DNA of 64,000 bases. It comes from Sphingobium estronivorans (GTDB lineage Bacteria > Pseudomonadota > Alphaproteobacteria > Sphingomonadales > Sphingomonadaceae). The position numbers and the translations under genes were made by a program. The notes under the pieces were generated by a model. That model was given only the letters and a program-made list of their open reading frames with translations, had not been told where the DNA came from and searched no databases. The DNA lies in assembly GCF_008692605.1 (NCBI RefSeq), contig NZ_LFCT01000012.1:99266-163265 (forward strand), given 5' to 3'. Position 1 is the first letter of the stretch; each line of letters opens with the position of its first letter. Positions 20,909-30,523 of the stretch are shown here, piece by piece.

Positions 20909-22015
20909 GTGATCCGCACGGAAGATATTTACGATGCGGCGACCGATGACGAGGCGTTCGGCCGGCTCGCCGCGACGCTCGCCGATGCGGTCGGCGCGCG
21001 GTCGGGGGTGCTGCACTGGGGCCTTGCGCCCGATCATGTCGCCGAGATTTCCTATTCGGGCTATTTTTCCGATGGGCAGATGGCCGTTTACGATCAGGAG
21101 TTTCAGGAAGACGACATCTGGAGCGTGGCACTGGATCGCGCCGACCATGCCAATCGCGTCTGGAATGTCGAGACGTTGGTGCCCGACCGGACCTATGAAA
21201 GCAGCCGGATCTACAATGAGTGGATCAGGTCGATGGGCGACGATACGTTCCGCTGCCTGGGTGGGGCGATCCGCAGGGACGGGACGACCGGCCATATCGG
21301 CCTGCATCGCGGCCGCACGCAGCGTCCCTTCGGCGCGCGGGAGGAGCAGGCTATTCAGCAGAGCATCGGCCATGTCGGCCGGATGTTCGCGATCCGCAGC
21401 AAGCTCGATCGGGTCCGGCACCACGGCCGGTCCTTGCAGGCGACGCTCGACATGCTGGGCCATGCGGTTTTCACGCTGCGTCCTGACGGCAGGCTGATCG
21501 ATTGCAATCGCGGGGCGGATGCGCTGCTGCGCCGGGGCGATGCGCTGTTGCTGCGCCAGCGGCAGGTGAAGGCGCGGGATCCCCGCGACGACGACGCCTT
21601 GCAGACGGCGCTGAGGGCGGCTTCGGCGCGGCAGGGCGGGCAGGCGAGCGCGATCTTCATCCACCGCGAAGGGCGGCAGCCCTATATGCTGTCGATCGCG
21701 TCCGTGCGGGTCGGTGCGGAGCGGCAGATCGTCGCCATCGCCACGGAACCGGACGGGCAGGATGGAAGCCTGGTCAGCCGCATACGGGCGCTTTACGGCC
21801 TCACCCGGGCCGAGGCGGAGGTGGCGCAGGCGCTTTGCGCGGGACAGGGGCTGGAAGAACTGTCGCAGGCGCGGGGCGTGGCGCTCAACACGGTGCGGAC
21901 GCAGATGAAGAATATCTATGTGAAGCTGGATTGCCGTCGCCAGTCCGAACTGGTCGCGCGGATCGGCGCACTGCCCCGGCTGAGCCTGTTCGAAGATGAG
22001 GATCGGGTTCCCTAG
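20909..22015 (+). CDS. LuxR-family transcriptional regulator
   Basis: 368 aa with a GTG start at 20909 preceded by GGGAGGACAGGGGGG. The C-terminal 60 residues are a classic LuxR/GerE HTH (LYGLTRAEAEVAQALCAGQG, then ARGVALNTVRTQMKNIYVKL). A preceding region of about 180-290 looks like a PAS-type fold (MLGHAVFTLRPDGRLIDCNR). The N-terminal 150 residues may be another sensory fold. No acyl-homoserine-lactone pocket motif is evident, so it is probably an orphan regulator of the kind common in sphingomonads. Its divergent neighbour, the MFS transporter, is the obvious candidate target. Confidence 0.85.
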   Translation: MIRTEDIYDAATDDEAFGRLAATLADAVGARSGVLHWGLAPDHVAEISYSGYFSDGQMAVYDQEFQEDDIWSVALDRADHANRVWNVETLVPDRTYESSRIYNEWIRSMGDDTFRCLGGAIRRDGTTGHIGLHRGRTQRPFGAREEQAIQQSIGHVGRMFAIRSKLDRVRHHGRSLQATLDMLGHAVFTLRPDGRLIDCNRGADALLRRGDALLLRQRQVKARDPRDDDALQTALRAASARQGGQASAIFIHREGRQPYMLSIASVRVGAERQIVAIATEPDGQDGSLVSRIRALYGLTRAEAEVAQALCAGQGLEELSQARGVALNTVRTQMKNIYVKLDCRRQSELVARIGALPRLSLFEDEDRVP

Positions 22016-22016
22016 A

Positions 22017-22087
22017 GCATCGTGCGAAAAAGTGGGCGAGCCGGAGGCACATGACTCCGAACTCGGGTTTTTCGTGAAAAACGATGC
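22017..22087. repeat. REP-like imperfect hairpin repeat
   Basis: GCATCGT (22017-22023) pairs with ACGATGC (22081-22087). Nested pairs are CGAAAAA (22025-22031) with TTTTTCG (22068-22074), CGAG with CTCG, and GGAG with CTCC. A shortened relative (AGAGCATCGTGCG) recurs near 45891, so it is a dispersed intergenic element. It may also terminate the LuxR-type gene. Confidence 0.65.
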
Positions 22088-22147
22088 GACAACAAAGGAG
22101 GTGAGCAAGCGGCCCGCGTCTGATTGAGCGCAGCTTGCCCTAGGCGC

Positions 22148-23494
22148 TCAAGGTTTGACGGGCGGCACCACGACCTGCGCTGCGGGCGCTGAGGGCGGCG
22201 TGATCTTCACCGTTTCGAACCGTTCCTTGCGACGCACGCCGGCCAGCTCCGCCGGCGCGGGGGGCGTTACGGAGGCGGCGGCCGTGGGAACCCGCTGGCG
22301 CATGCATTCTTCCTTCTTGCCGCGCGGCGTCTGGACGCAATTCCACAGCGAGCGCTGCAAACCCGTCGCATTATTGTGGATATAGGCGAAGGCCATGTTT
22401 TCCATCTGATCGCCCGACAGCGGCAGGCCGGCGGGCGCGGTGCCGATGCGCCAGGCCATGATCCGGCATTCCGGCCGCCCAGCGCAGAAGGTCTGCGCCA
22501 ATGTGGGCCAGCTGTCCGGCGCCGCGCTCCGTCCCAGTTCGACGAGGAAGCTCTTAGCCCCCGGCGCAATCGCGATCAGCCGCACTCCGGCCATCATCTT
22601 GCCCAGCGAATCCGCCCCGATCGCCTGCTGTGGCCGGGCAGCAAGTTCGCTGACCGCGCCTCCGGCGAGCAGGGCCGCGGACGGCACAATGACTGCACCC
22701 GGCCCGCCCTGATGCGCGGCCGACAGGCGGGCGATGCGCGCAATCAGCGGCTCGCCATTCTCGCTCGTCCGGCGGAAGGCGGGCGGCGTTCCCCACCAGC
22801 CGCGCCAGCGGAAGAAGAGGTGCGTGCCCACCGACGTGATCTTGTCCAGGCTGCCGCTCCAATAGGGGACGACCCAATCGGTATGATAATGGGTGGCATA
22901 GCCGACCGGCTTGTAGACCTTGCCCGCCAGCGCGGCCTTCGCGATCTCTCTGGCGCGCTCCCAGGCCGCCTGGGTCGGCGTGCGGGCGAGTGCGCCATCG
23001 CAGGTGAAGGTGAACTGGCAGCCGGTGGCGCGTTCCTGACCCTGGAACACCACGCCGCAGACGGTTTTGGGGAAGGCGGGATGGCGCACGCGGTTCAGCA
23101 CCACTTGCGCGACCGCCCGTTCGCCCATGTTATCGTCGCCCGCCTCATAGAGCTGTGCGGCGGCCAGACAATCCGTGGCGCGGGCGAGGTCGTTTTCCGA
23201 ACCGGCGAAGAGGAAGGGCCGCGCCGCGGGATTGGGCTGATGGGAAAAGGGCATGGCGGCATTGAACGCCCGCGCCTGATCCCGGTCGAGCGCATACAGC
23301 TCGACCGGCTCGACGGGCGGTGGCGGGGTCGCGGGCCGCATGAGGCGGGCCGTCACGGTGGGGGAGGATCGCTTCGACACTGAAGGCGAGCGCCCCTCCC
23401 ACATCGCGATTGTCGCGGGCAGGCCGACGAAGAGCATAAGCCAGATCAGCCACATCGCACGATGTGGCCGGCCGGTGGATGGAACGTCGGTCAT
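22148..23494 (-). CDS. SleB-type cell wall hydrolase
   Basis: 448 aa with one N-terminal membrane segment (residues 14-31, MWLIWLMLFVGLPATIAM), so it is probably anchored and faces the periplasm. A Hydrolase_2/SleB domain spans about residues 105-235. CLAAAQLYEAGDDNMGERAV carries the expected glutamate, followed by AQVVLNRVRHPAFPKTVCGV and the GCQFTFTCDG block. The family includes spore-cortex lytic amidases or transglycosylases and is widespread in alphaproteobacteria. The C-terminal 200 residues are less conserved and proline/alanine-rich. It lies 18 bp downstream of cysK on the same strand and may be co-transcribed. Confidence 0.85.
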   Translation of the reverse strand: MTDVPSTGRPHRAMWLIWLMLFVGLPATIAMWEGRSPSVSKRSSPTVTARLMRPATPPPPVEPVELYALDRDQARAFNAAMPFSHQPNPAARPFLFAGSENDLARATDCLAAAQLYEAGDDNMGERAVAQVVLNRVRHPAFPKTVCGVVFQGQERATGCQFTFTCDGALARTPTQAAWERAREIAKAALAGKVYKPVGYATHYHTDWVVPYWSGSLDKITSVGTHLFFRWRGWWGTPPAFRRTSENGEPLIARIARLSAAHQGGPGAVIVPSAALLAGGAVSELAARPQQAIGADSLGKMMAGVRLIAIAPGAKSFLVELGRSAAPDSWPTLAQTFCAGRPECRIMAWRIGTAPAGLPLSGDQMENMAFAYIHNNATGLQRSLWNCVQTPRGKKEECMRQRVPTAAASVTPPAPAELAGVRRKERFETVKITPPSAPAAQVVVPPVKP

Positions 23495-23512
23495 GCCCGA
23501 TCCCGAGGCGCC

Positions 23513-24430
23513 TTATTCGGGCAGGAAATCAGGCACCGACAAATAGCGTTCGCCAGTGTCATAGTTGAAGCCCAGAACGCGGCTGCCCGCGCCAAGTTCC
23601 TTCAGCTTCTGGGCGATGGCGGCGAGCGTCGCGCCCGACGAGATGCCGACCAGCATGCCTTCCTCGCTGGCGGCGCGGCGGGCATAATCCTTGGCCTCGG
23701 CGGCTTCGACCTGGATCACGCCGTCGAGCAACTGCGTATGGAGGTTCGCCGGGATGAAGCCCGCGCCGATGCCCTGGATCGGGTGCGGGCCGGGCTGGCC
23801 GCCGCTGATGACATGGGAGAGCGTCGGTTCGACCGCATAGACCTTGAGGTTCGGCCACCGCTTCTTCAATTCCTGCGCCACGCCGGTGATATGGCCGCCG
23901 GTGCCGACGCCGGTGATCAGGACATCGATGGGAGAGTCCGCGAAGTCAGCGGCGATCTCCTGCGCCGTGGTGCGCACATGGACGTCGATATTGGCGGGAT
24001 TCTCGAACTGCTGGGGCATCCACGAGCCGGGGGTCTGGTCGATCAGTTCCAGCGCCCGTTCGATCGCGCCCTTCATGCCCTTTTCGCGCGGGGTCAGGTC
24101 GAAGCTGGCGCCGTAGGCCAGCATCAGGCGGCGGCGTTCCACGCTCATGCTTTCGGGCATGACCAGGATCAGCTTGTAACCCTTGACTGCGGCGACCATC
24201 GCCAGGCCCACGCCGGTATTGCCGGAGGTCGGTTCGATGATGGTGCCGCCGGGCTTGAGGTCGCCGGATGCTTCCGCTGCCTCGATCATCGACAGGGCGA
24301 TTCGATCCTTGATCGATCCGCCGGGGTTGGACCGTTCGGACTTGATCCACACCTCTGCGTCGCCGAACAGCCGGCTGACGCGGATATGCGGCGTATTGCC
24401 GATGGTTTCCAAGATGCTGGATGCCTTCAT
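23513..24430 (-). CDS. cysK: Cysteine synthase A (O-acetylserine sulfhydrylase)
   Basis: 305 aa of the PLP fold-type II family. Lys41 in NPGGSIKDR binds pyridoxal phosphate. TSGNTG holds the substrate carboxylate, [10 protein letters not shown] binds the cofactor phosphate, and [10 protein letters not shown] contacts the pyridine nitrogen. The enzyme makes L-cysteine from O-acetylserine and sulfide in the cytosol. Length is normal. The start overlaps the stop of the upstream MFS gene by 4 bp, so the two are translationally coupled and the transporter may handle a cysteine-pathway metabolite, though that is inference. No CysB-type site was identified. Confidence 0.95.
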   Translation of the reverse strand: MKASSILETIGNTPHIRVSRLFGDAEVWIKSERSNPGGSIKDRIALSMIEAAEASGDLKPGGTIIEPTSGNTGVGLAMVAAVKGYKLILVMPESMSVERRRLMLAYGASFDLTPREKGMKGAIERALELIDQTPGSWMPQQFENPANIDVHVRTTAQEIAADFADSPIDVLITGVGTGGHITGVAQELKKRWPNLKVYAVEPTLSHVISGGQPGPHPIQGIGAGFIPANLHTQLLDGVIQVEAAEAKDYARRAASEEGMLVGISSGATLAAIAQKLKELGAGSRVLGFNYDTGERYLSVPDFLPE

Positions 24431-25743
24431 TGCGCTTTCTCCTGGGTGGATTCGGCCGCCCTTTGTTCGGGTAGGATTTCAGGTGAGTCGAAGGTACGGG
24501 CAAGACGCAGCTCTGGAAAGAGCTTCGCCCAGACAAGGGTGATGAGGATCGCGCCGATCCCGCCGCCGATCACCGCCGCGACCGGGCCGACCAGCGCGGC
24601 CAGGAAGCCGGATTCGGCCTCGCCCAGTTCGTTGGAAGCGGAAATGGTGAGTTGCGACAGGCTGGACACGCGGCCGCGCATCTCGTCGGGGGTGTGGAGC
24701 TGGATCAGCGACTGGCGCACATAGACCGACACCATGTCGGCGGAGCCCAGCAGGATCAGGGCAGCGACGCCGACTTCCGGCGCGATGGCGCGCGGCAGGA
24801 AGGCGGTGGAGCCGAAGACGATGGTGGCGATGCCGAACAGGATCACCGCACCCAGCATTTTCAGGCCCACCTCCGTCTTCATCGGGCGGAAGGAGAAGAA
24901 GAGGGCGGTGACGCCCGCGCCGATACCGGGGGAGGCGGCGAGATGCCCAAGCCCTTCCGACCCGACATGCAATATGTCGCGCGCATAGACCGGCAGCAGC
25001 GCCGTCGCCCCCGCCAGCAGCACGGCGAACAGGTCCAGCGTGATCGTGGCCAGCACCAGCCGGTTGCCGCGGACATAGGTGAAGCCATCGACCATCTGGC
25101 GCAGCGGATGGCGGCTGGTATCGCGCGGCGGCTGCGGCACCGGGCCGATCATCATCAGGCAGAGGAGCCCCAGTGCGAACAGCCCCGACGCCAGTGCATA
25201 GGCGCCCCAGGGCTGAACCGCATAGGCATAGCCGCCCAGCGCCGGCCCGGCGATCATGCCCGTCTGCCAGACCACACTGGAAATGGCGATGGCGTTGGGC
25301 AGCACGTCACGCGGCACCAGATTGGGGGCGAGCGCGCTAAAGGCTGGGCCGTTGAAGGCGCGGGAGATGCCGACAATCGCCGAGATGCCGAAGATCAGCG
25401 GCAGGCTGACCCAGCCCTCATAGGTCGCGAAGGCCATGACGCCCGATGCCACCATCAGGAGCAGCAGGGTGAAACGGGCGATCTTGCGCCGGTCGAAATG
25501 GTCGGCGACCCACCCCGTCAGGGGCGTCAGGAAGAAGAGCGGCAGGAATTGCGCCAGGCCGATCAGGCCGAGCTGCGCGGATGCGGCGCCCGTGCTCATC
25601 GTTTCGCGGGCGATATTATAGGCCTGCCAGGCCAGCACGATCATCATGCCGTACTGCGCCAGCACCGACGCCAGTCGTCCCAGCAGATAGGCCCTGAAAT
25701 TGCCGAAGCTCAAGGGGTGGCTGGGACCGGAGGGGTTATGCAT
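24427..25743 (-). CDS. MFS transporter (EntS-like family)
   Basis: 438 aa with 12 predicted helices. The sequence ([20 protein letters not shown], then [20 protein letters not shown], then [10 protein letters not shown]) matches the MFS_3/EntS group of exporters. The internal MFS loop reads [11 protein letters not shown]. The C-terminal tail after the last helix is about 30 residues and charged. The ATG is followed by [19 protein letters not shown], typical of the family start. It overlaps cysK. EntS members export siderophores and other small molecules; with no siderophore biosynthesis gene nearby, the substrate stays open. Confidence 0.85.
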   Translation of the reverse strand: MHNPSGPSHPLSFGNFRAYLLGRLASVLAQYGMMIVLAWQAYNIARETMSTGAASAQLGLIGLAQFLPLFFLTPLTGWVADHFDRRKIARFTLLLLMVASGVMAFATYEGWVSLPLIFGISAIVGISRAFNGPAFSALAPNLVPRDVLPNAIAISSVVWQTGMIAGPALGGYAYAVQPWGAYALASGLFALGLLCLMMIGPVPQPPRDTSRHPLRQMVDGFTYVRGNRLVLATITLDLFAVLLAGATALLPVYARDILHVGSEGLGHLAASPGIGAGVTALFFSFRPMKTEVGLKMLGAVILFGIATIVFGSTAFLPRAIAPEVGVAALILLGSADMVSVYVRQSLIQLHTPDEMRGRVSSLSQLTISASNELGEAESGFLAALVGPVAAVIGGGIGAILITLVWAKLFPELRLARTFDSPEILPEQRAAESTQEKAQ

Positions 25744-25853
25744 GGACTCTCCTTAGCGTCCGCACAACGACTCCCGCAACAGCGCCGGCAGAGGAAAAGG
25801 CACAGCAATAATTGGGGCGGTGATGCTCCGCCTTTCGGCACGATCGCAGATGG

Positions 25854-26264
25854 TTAACGATCAGGGCGCAACATTATTCCGCTGACCGAGCCGTTGCGGA
25901 CCGAACAGACGAAGGGCACCGGGCGCTGGCCGCCAGCGGGGCCGACCTCGCCCTCCACCTCCCATCCGGTCGCCATGGTGCTGGCGAAGGGACGGCCGAT
26001 CACGCGGCTGCCCGGACCGGCTTCTTCCCGCGCCTTGGCGATGCAGGCGTTGCGGGCGGCCGCCGCCGTATGGATCCGGCCATAGCCGGGCGACGCATAG
26101 GGCTGACGTTGGGCGTCGCGGTCCGCCTGACGGTTGCGGGCGACGTCGCTGACGATGGCGGCGTCGGCGGCGCGATGCAGGTCGCGATAATCCTGACCAT
26201 GGGCGGGCAGGATCAGCCCGCCCATGGCGATGAAAGTGCCGATGAACATCTTTGCGATACGCAT
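25854..26264 (-). CDS. Small secreted hypothetical protein
   Basis: The chosen start is ATG 26264, because GGGAGAAACGCC precedes it and the product then begins with a good signal peptide (MRIAKMFIGTFIAMGGLILP, cleaved after AHG). The mature part is about 110 aa with two cysteines (ARNACIAKA and PFVCSVRNGS) that could pair in the periplasm. An arginine/glutamine-rich segment follows the signal peptide. No named family is recognised. It lies 16 bp after the HerA-like ATPase gene on the same strand, so it is probably the last gene of that operon. Confidence 0.65.
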   Translation of the reverse strand: MRIAKMFIGTFIAMGGLILPAHGQDYRDLHRAADAAIVSDVARNRQADRDAQRQPYASPGYGRIHTAAAARNACIAKAREEAGPGSRVIGRPFASTMATGWEVEGEVGPAGGQRPVPFVCSVRNGSVSGIMLRPDR

Positions 26265-26280
26265 GGCGTTTCTCCCGCGC

Positions 26281-27909
26281 TTATTTGAACAGGCTGCCCA
26301 AAATGCCCCGCACCAACTGCCCCGCGATGCCGCCGGAGGATCTGCGGGTCGATCCGCCGAAGACCGCGCGGCCGACTTCATTGGCGACCTGACGGCCCAC
26401 GGAAGTGGCGGCGGAGCGGGTGGCGGACTGGATCGCCTTGTCGAAACCGGACGGTTTGGCGGCTTCGCGGGCGGCTGCGGCGTCCTGCCGTGCCTGTTCC
26501 TTCAACTGGGCCTCGCGCTGCTTGGCCTCCACCTTGGCCTGGGCGGCGGCGGCCTTGTCGGCTTCGGCCTGCGCCTGGGCGGCCTGTGCCGCGGCGGCGG
26601 CGGCCTGACCCCGCGCAGCGAGGATTTCCTGCGCGGATTCGCGGTTGACCGTCGTGTCATATTTGCCCGTGCAAGGCGATATGGACTGGATGATCGCGCG
26701 TTCCTTGGCATCGACCGGGCCAAGGCGCGAGCGCGGCGGGGCGATCAGCGTGCGCTGGACGATGCCGGGCGAGCCGTCCTCCTGAAGCAGCGAGACCAGC
26801 GCCTCGCCCACCTTCAATTCGGTGATCGCGGTTTCGACATCCAGCTCCGGGTTGAGGCGGAAGGTGTCCGCCGCCGCCTTGATCGCCTTCTGGTCGCGCG
26901 GGGTGAAGGCGCGCAGCGCGTGCTGGACGCGATTGCCGAGCTGGCCCGCCACATCCTCGGGAATGTCGATCGGGTTCTGGGTCACGAAATAGACGCCGAC
27001 GCCCTTGGAGCGGATGAGGCGGACGACCTGCTCGATCTTGTCGGTCAGCGCCTTGGGCGCGTCGTCGAACAGGAGGTGGGCCTCGTCGAAGAAGAAGACG
27101 AGCACCGGCTTGTCGGGGTCGCCCACTTCAGGCAGGGTCTCGAACAATTCGCTCAGCAGCCAGAGGAGGAAGGTGGCGTAGAGCTTGGGGCTCTGCATCA
27201 GCTTGTCGGCGGCCAGGATATTGACATAGCCGCGGCCCTGGTCATCGACCTTCAGCATGTCGTGAATGTCGAGCGCGGGTTCGCCGAAGAAATGGCCGCC
27301 GCCCTGCGATTCCAACTGGAGCAGTTGGCGCTGGATCGCGCCGACGCTGGCCTTGGTCACATTGCCATATTGGGCGGACAGCGTGTCGGCATTCTCCGCG
27401 CAATAAGCGAGCATGGATTGCAGATCGCCAAGGTCGAGCAGCAGCAGCCCCTGTTCATCGGCATATTTGAAGGCGATGGAGAGCACGCCTTCCTGCGTTT
27501 CGTTAAGGCCCATCAGCCGGGAGAGCAGCAGAGGCCCCATCTCACTGACGGTGGTGCGGACCGGATGACCCTGTTCGCCGTACAGGTCCCAGAAGATGGC
27601 GGGATTGTCGGCATAGCTGTAATTTTCAACGCCGATTTCCCGGGCGCGCTCGACCAGCTTGTCGGCATTTTTCGCGGTGGGCGACCCGGCCATGGAAATG
27701 CCGGAGAGGTCGCCCTTCACATCCGCCAGGAAAACGGGGACGCCTAGCGCGGAGAAGCTTTCGGCGATGCCCTGCAACGTCACGGTCTTGCCCGTGCCGG
27801 TCGCGCCCGCGATCAGGCCGTGGCGATTGGCCCTGCGCAGGTTCAGCGTCTGGGGGCTGCCGCCATTCTTGTCCGGTGCGCCAAGGCCGATGAAAATGCC
27901 GTCGCTCAT
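26281..27909 (-). CDS. HerA-like (DUF853) P-loop ATPase
   Basis: 542 aa from ATG 27909, which sits ten bases after GAGGAG; an ATG three codons earlier is too close to that site. Walker A is GATGTGKT at residues 35-42, and Walker B is [13 protein letters not shown] near residue 273. Downstream are the family blocks [20 protein letters not shown] and [13 protein letters not shown]. Residues 420-490 form a long alanine-, glutamine- and lysine-rich helix that looks coiled-coil. The tail ends in a glycine-rich stretch ([19 protein letters not shown]). The family resembles HerA/FtsK DNA-pumping ATPases; its cellular role is poorly defined. Confidence 0.88.
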   Translation of the reverse strand: MSDGIFIGLGAPDKNGGSPQTLNLRRANRHGLIAGATGTGKTVTLQGIAESFSALGVPVFLADVKGDLSGISMAGSPTAKNADKLVERAREIGVENYSYADNPAIFWDLYGEQGHPVRTTVSEMGPLLLSRLMGLNETQEGVLSIAFKYADEQGLLLLDLGDLQSMLAYCAENADTLSAQYGNVTKASVGAIQRQLLQLESQGGGHFFGEPALDIHDMLKVDDQGRGYVNILAADKLMQSPKLYATFLLWLLSELFETLPEVGDPDKPVLVFFFDEAHLLFDDAPKALTDKIEQVVRLIRSKGVGVYFVTQNPIDIPEDVAGQLGNRVQHALRAFTPRDQKAIKAAADTFRLNPELDVETAITELKVGEALVSLLQEDGSPGIVQRTLIAPPRSRLGPVDAKERAIIQSISPCTGKYDTTVNRESAQEILAARGQAAAAAAQAAQAQAEADKAAAAQAKVEAKQREAQLKEQARQDAAAAREAAKPSGFDKAIQSATRSAATSVGRQVANEVGRAVFGGSTRRSSGGIAGQLVRGILGSLFK

Positions 27910-28030
27910 CTGCGTCATGCTCCTCAAAATGTTGCGGGCCGCGCCCGCCGGAGTCTGCCTTTCCCTGTTTAACGGGGAGAAGGTGCCTCCGGCAAGCGCG
28001 ACCCGTAACGATCGGCGGATTTTCAATTAT

Positions 28031-29566
28031 TTATTTGTCGCGCAGACGCACCGGCAGGAAGACAGCGGGCTGTCCCCGGCGGAGCACCTGGAGCAGGATC
28101 GCGCTGCGCCCCTGTCCAGACACGGCCTTCACCTGCGCGTCCAGTTCGGCCTGGCTGGCGACCGGACGATTGTTGGCGGTGATGATGACGTCGCCCCGGC
28201 GCAGGCCCTTGGCGCCGGCATCGGTCGACCCGTCGACGGCGGTGATGACGATGCCGCGCGTATCGGCCGCGATGCCGAGCTGGCGGATGATGTTCGAGGT
28301 CAGCGGAATGGCCGAGATGCCGAGCGACTGGCGGGTTGCCTGGCCGTTGCCGGACTGGTCGTCCTGCTGCTGCTGGCTGAAATCATCGTCCTGCTGCTGG
28401 GCGAAGGCATTCAGCTCGTCTTCGGAGGGACGCTCACCGACCACGGCGGTCACCGTCTGGCGCTGGCCGTTGCGCAGCAGCACGATCGGCACGCGTCCGC
28501 CGATCGGCTGGTTGGCGACGATGGACGACAGATTCTGGTCCGGCGTCACTTCCTGGCCGGCGACGCTGACGATCACGTCGCCTGCCTTGATTCCGGCCTT
28601 GTCCGCGCCCTTGCCCGGTTCCACGCCCTGGACGAATTCGCCGCGATTCTTCGCCAGACCGAGCGAATCGGCCAGATCCTCGCCCAGCGGACTGATCTGG
28701 ATGCCCAGATAGCCGCGCTTGACCGGCTGTCCCTTGCGCAGCGTCTCGACGATCGGTTGCGCCTGTTCGGACGGGATCGCGAAGCCGATGCCGACATTGC
28801 CGCCCGAGGGCGACAGGATCTGGCTGTTGATGCCGATCACATTGCCGCGCATGTCGAACATCGGGCCGCCGCTATTGCCCTGATTGATCGACGCGTCGGT
28901 CTGGATGAACTTGTCATAGGTACCGCCGGTGCCGCGATGCACGGCGGAGATGATGCCCGCCGTCACCGTGCCCGACAGGGCGAAGGGGTTGCCGATGGCG
29001 ATCACCCAATCACCGACGCGCGCCTTGGTGCTGTCCCCGAACTTGACGAAGGGCAAGGCCTTTTTCGGCTCGATCTTCAGCACCGCGATGTCCGTCGCCG
29101 GGTCGCGGCCGATCAGTTTTGCGGGATATTCCTCGCGGTTGGTCAGCGTGACGGTGATCGAATCCACCGTGGCCCCTTCCGCACCCGCTGACACCACATG
29201 GTTGTTGGTGACAATATAACCGTCAGACGAAATGATGAAGCCCGAACCCAGCGACTGTGCCTGGCGGGTCTGGGGCTTGCCGCCTTGCTGACCCTGGCCG
29301 AACAGGTCGCCGAAAGGCGTGCCGGCAAAGGGGTTCTGCACCTGCACGCGTTGTTTGGTCGAGATGTTGACCACGGCCGGTTGCAGCTTTTCGACCATGT
29401 CGGCCAGGCTGGCGGGCGCGCCGGCGGGGGCAGCGGCCTGCATGCCCTCATTCTGGGCGACCTGCGCCCCGACATTGGAGCTGGTGGTAACGGCAATGGC
29501 GGTGCCGCCGAGCAGCAGGGCGCCGGTAATGGCATAAGCGTAACGCACTCGTGACGGTCCTCTCAT
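28031..29566 (-). CDS. degP: Periplasmic Do-type serine protease (DegP/DegQ family)
   Basis: 511 aa. A signal/anchor segment covers residues 8-27. The trypsin-like domain has the triad in NNHVVS (His), ATDIAVLKI (Asp) and GNSGGPMFD (Ser). The variable LA-like loop is proline- and glutamine-rich. PDZ1 spans about residues 285-375 (KRGYLGIQISPLGEDLADSL) and PDZ2 about 415-505. Between them is a Gln/Asp-rich linker (NAFAQQQDDDFSQQQQDD). It degrades or refolds damaged periplasmic proteins. It follows hflC by 111 bp on the same strand, as in many alphaproteobacteria, so HflK, HflC and the protease form one protein-quality operon. DegP versus DegQ versus MucD naming is uncertain. Confidence 0.92.
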   Translation of the reverse strand: MRGPSRVRYAYAITGALLLGGTAIAVTTSSNVGAQVAQNEGMQAAAPAGAPASLADMVEKLQPAVVNISTKQRVQVQNPFAGTPFGDLFGQGQQGGKPQTRQAQSLGSGFIISSDGYIVTNNHVVSAGAEGATVDSITVTLTNREEYPAKLIGRDPATDIAVLKIEPKKALPFVKFGDSTKARVGDWVIAIGNPFALSGTVTAGIISAVHRGTGGTYDKFIQTDASINQGNSGGPMFDMRGNVIGINSQILSPSGGNVGIGFAIPSEQAQPIVETLRKGQPVKRGYLGIQISPLGEDLADSLGLAKNRGEFVQGVEPGKGADKAGIKAGDVIVSVAGQEVTPDQNLSSIVANQPIGGRVPIVLLRNGQRQTVTAVVGERPSEDELNAFAQQQDDDFSQQQQDDQSGNGQATRQSLGISAIPLTSNIIRQLGIAADTRGIVITAVDGSTDAGAKGLRRGDVIITANNRPVASQAELDAQVKAVSGQGRSAILLQVLRRGQPAVFLPVRLRDK

Positions 29567-29677
29567 GAACTTGGCGAAGGAAAGGCGGGACTCTGCGGAG
29601 AGAGCGGGATGCGCCGCCTTGCCTTAACCGTCATTGAATGGCGCTGGTTCCGTAATGAAAACAGCGCCCTCGATTTA

Positions 29678-30523
29678 TCAGCGCCCCTGAAACTGCTTCA
29701 GGAAATCATTGTCGCGGGACAACACCATGCTGGTCGACCCCTGCTTGTCCGGCGCGAAAGTATAGCGATACGCCTGCATCGCGCGATAGAAATCGTAGAA
29801 TTGCGCGTCCTTGCCGAAACTTTCCGAATAGATGCGCGCGGCATTGGCGTCGGCCTCGGCCCGGATGATCTGCGCCTGCTTGGCGCCCTGCGCGCGGATG
29901 GTCAGCGCTTCCTGCTCGCGCGCGGTGCGCATGCGGGTGAAGGCGCTTTCCAGCGGCGCGCCGTCGGGCAGGTCGGCGCGCTTGATCCGCACATCGACGA
30001 TCTGCGCGCCATATTGGCGGGCGACGCGGTTGAGGCCGGCTTCGATATTGTCCATCACCTGTCCGCGCTCGGGCGAGAGCAGCGCCGCGAAGGGGCGCTT
30101 GCCCAGTTCGTTGCGCAACGCGGAACCCAGGATCGGGCGCAGCGCGTCGGACACGCGTTCCTCGCTGCCCGCCGCGATATACATGCGCAGCGGATCGACG
30201 ACGCGGTAACGGGCGAAGGCGTCGACCTGCAAGCGCAACTGGTCGGTGGAAAGGACCTGCTGGCGTTCCATCTCGACCGACAGCACGCGCTTGTCGATCC
30301 AGACGATCTGGTCGATGAAGGGCCAGCGCAGGATCACGCCCGCGCCGGTCTTGCCGAAATCCTCGTTCGGGCGGTAGCGGTTGATGATCTTCTTCGGATC
30401 GCCGAAGCGCACGATCACGCCCTGCTTGGTTTCGGGCACGATGGCGATGGTGCTGCCGATCAGCAGCAGCGCCGCGATGGCCAGCAGCGCGAGCGCGACG
30501 GGATGGCGGACCAGGGTCTGCAT
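29678..30523 (-). CDS. hflC: Protease modulator HflC
   Basis: 281 aa from ATG 30523, sharing one base with the hflK stop. There is one N-terminal membrane helix (residues 8-27, HPVALALLAIAALLLIGSTI), then an SPFH/band-7 domain (VPETKQGVIVRFGDPKKIIN, then LSVEMERQQVLSTDQLRLQV), then a charged helical region (FTRMRTAREQEALTIRAQGA). HflC pairs with HflK in a large periplasmic-side ring that surrounds and restrains FtsH. Length and domain order are normal. Translational coupling to hflK keeps the two in equal amounts. Confidence 0.94.
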   Translation of the reverse strand: MQTLVRHPVALALLAIAALLLIGSTIAIVPETKQGVIVRFGDPKKIINRYRPNEDFGKTGAGVILRWPFIDQIVWIDKRVLSVEMERQQVLSTDQLRLQVDAFARYRVVDPLRMYIAAGSEERVSDALRPILGSALRNELGKRPFAALLSPERGQVMDNIEAGLNRVARQYGAQIVDVRIKRADLPDGAPLESAFTRMRTAREQEALTIRAQGAKQAQIIRAEADANAARIYSESFGKDAQFYDFYRAMQAYRYTFAPDKQGSTSMVLSRDNDFLKQFQGR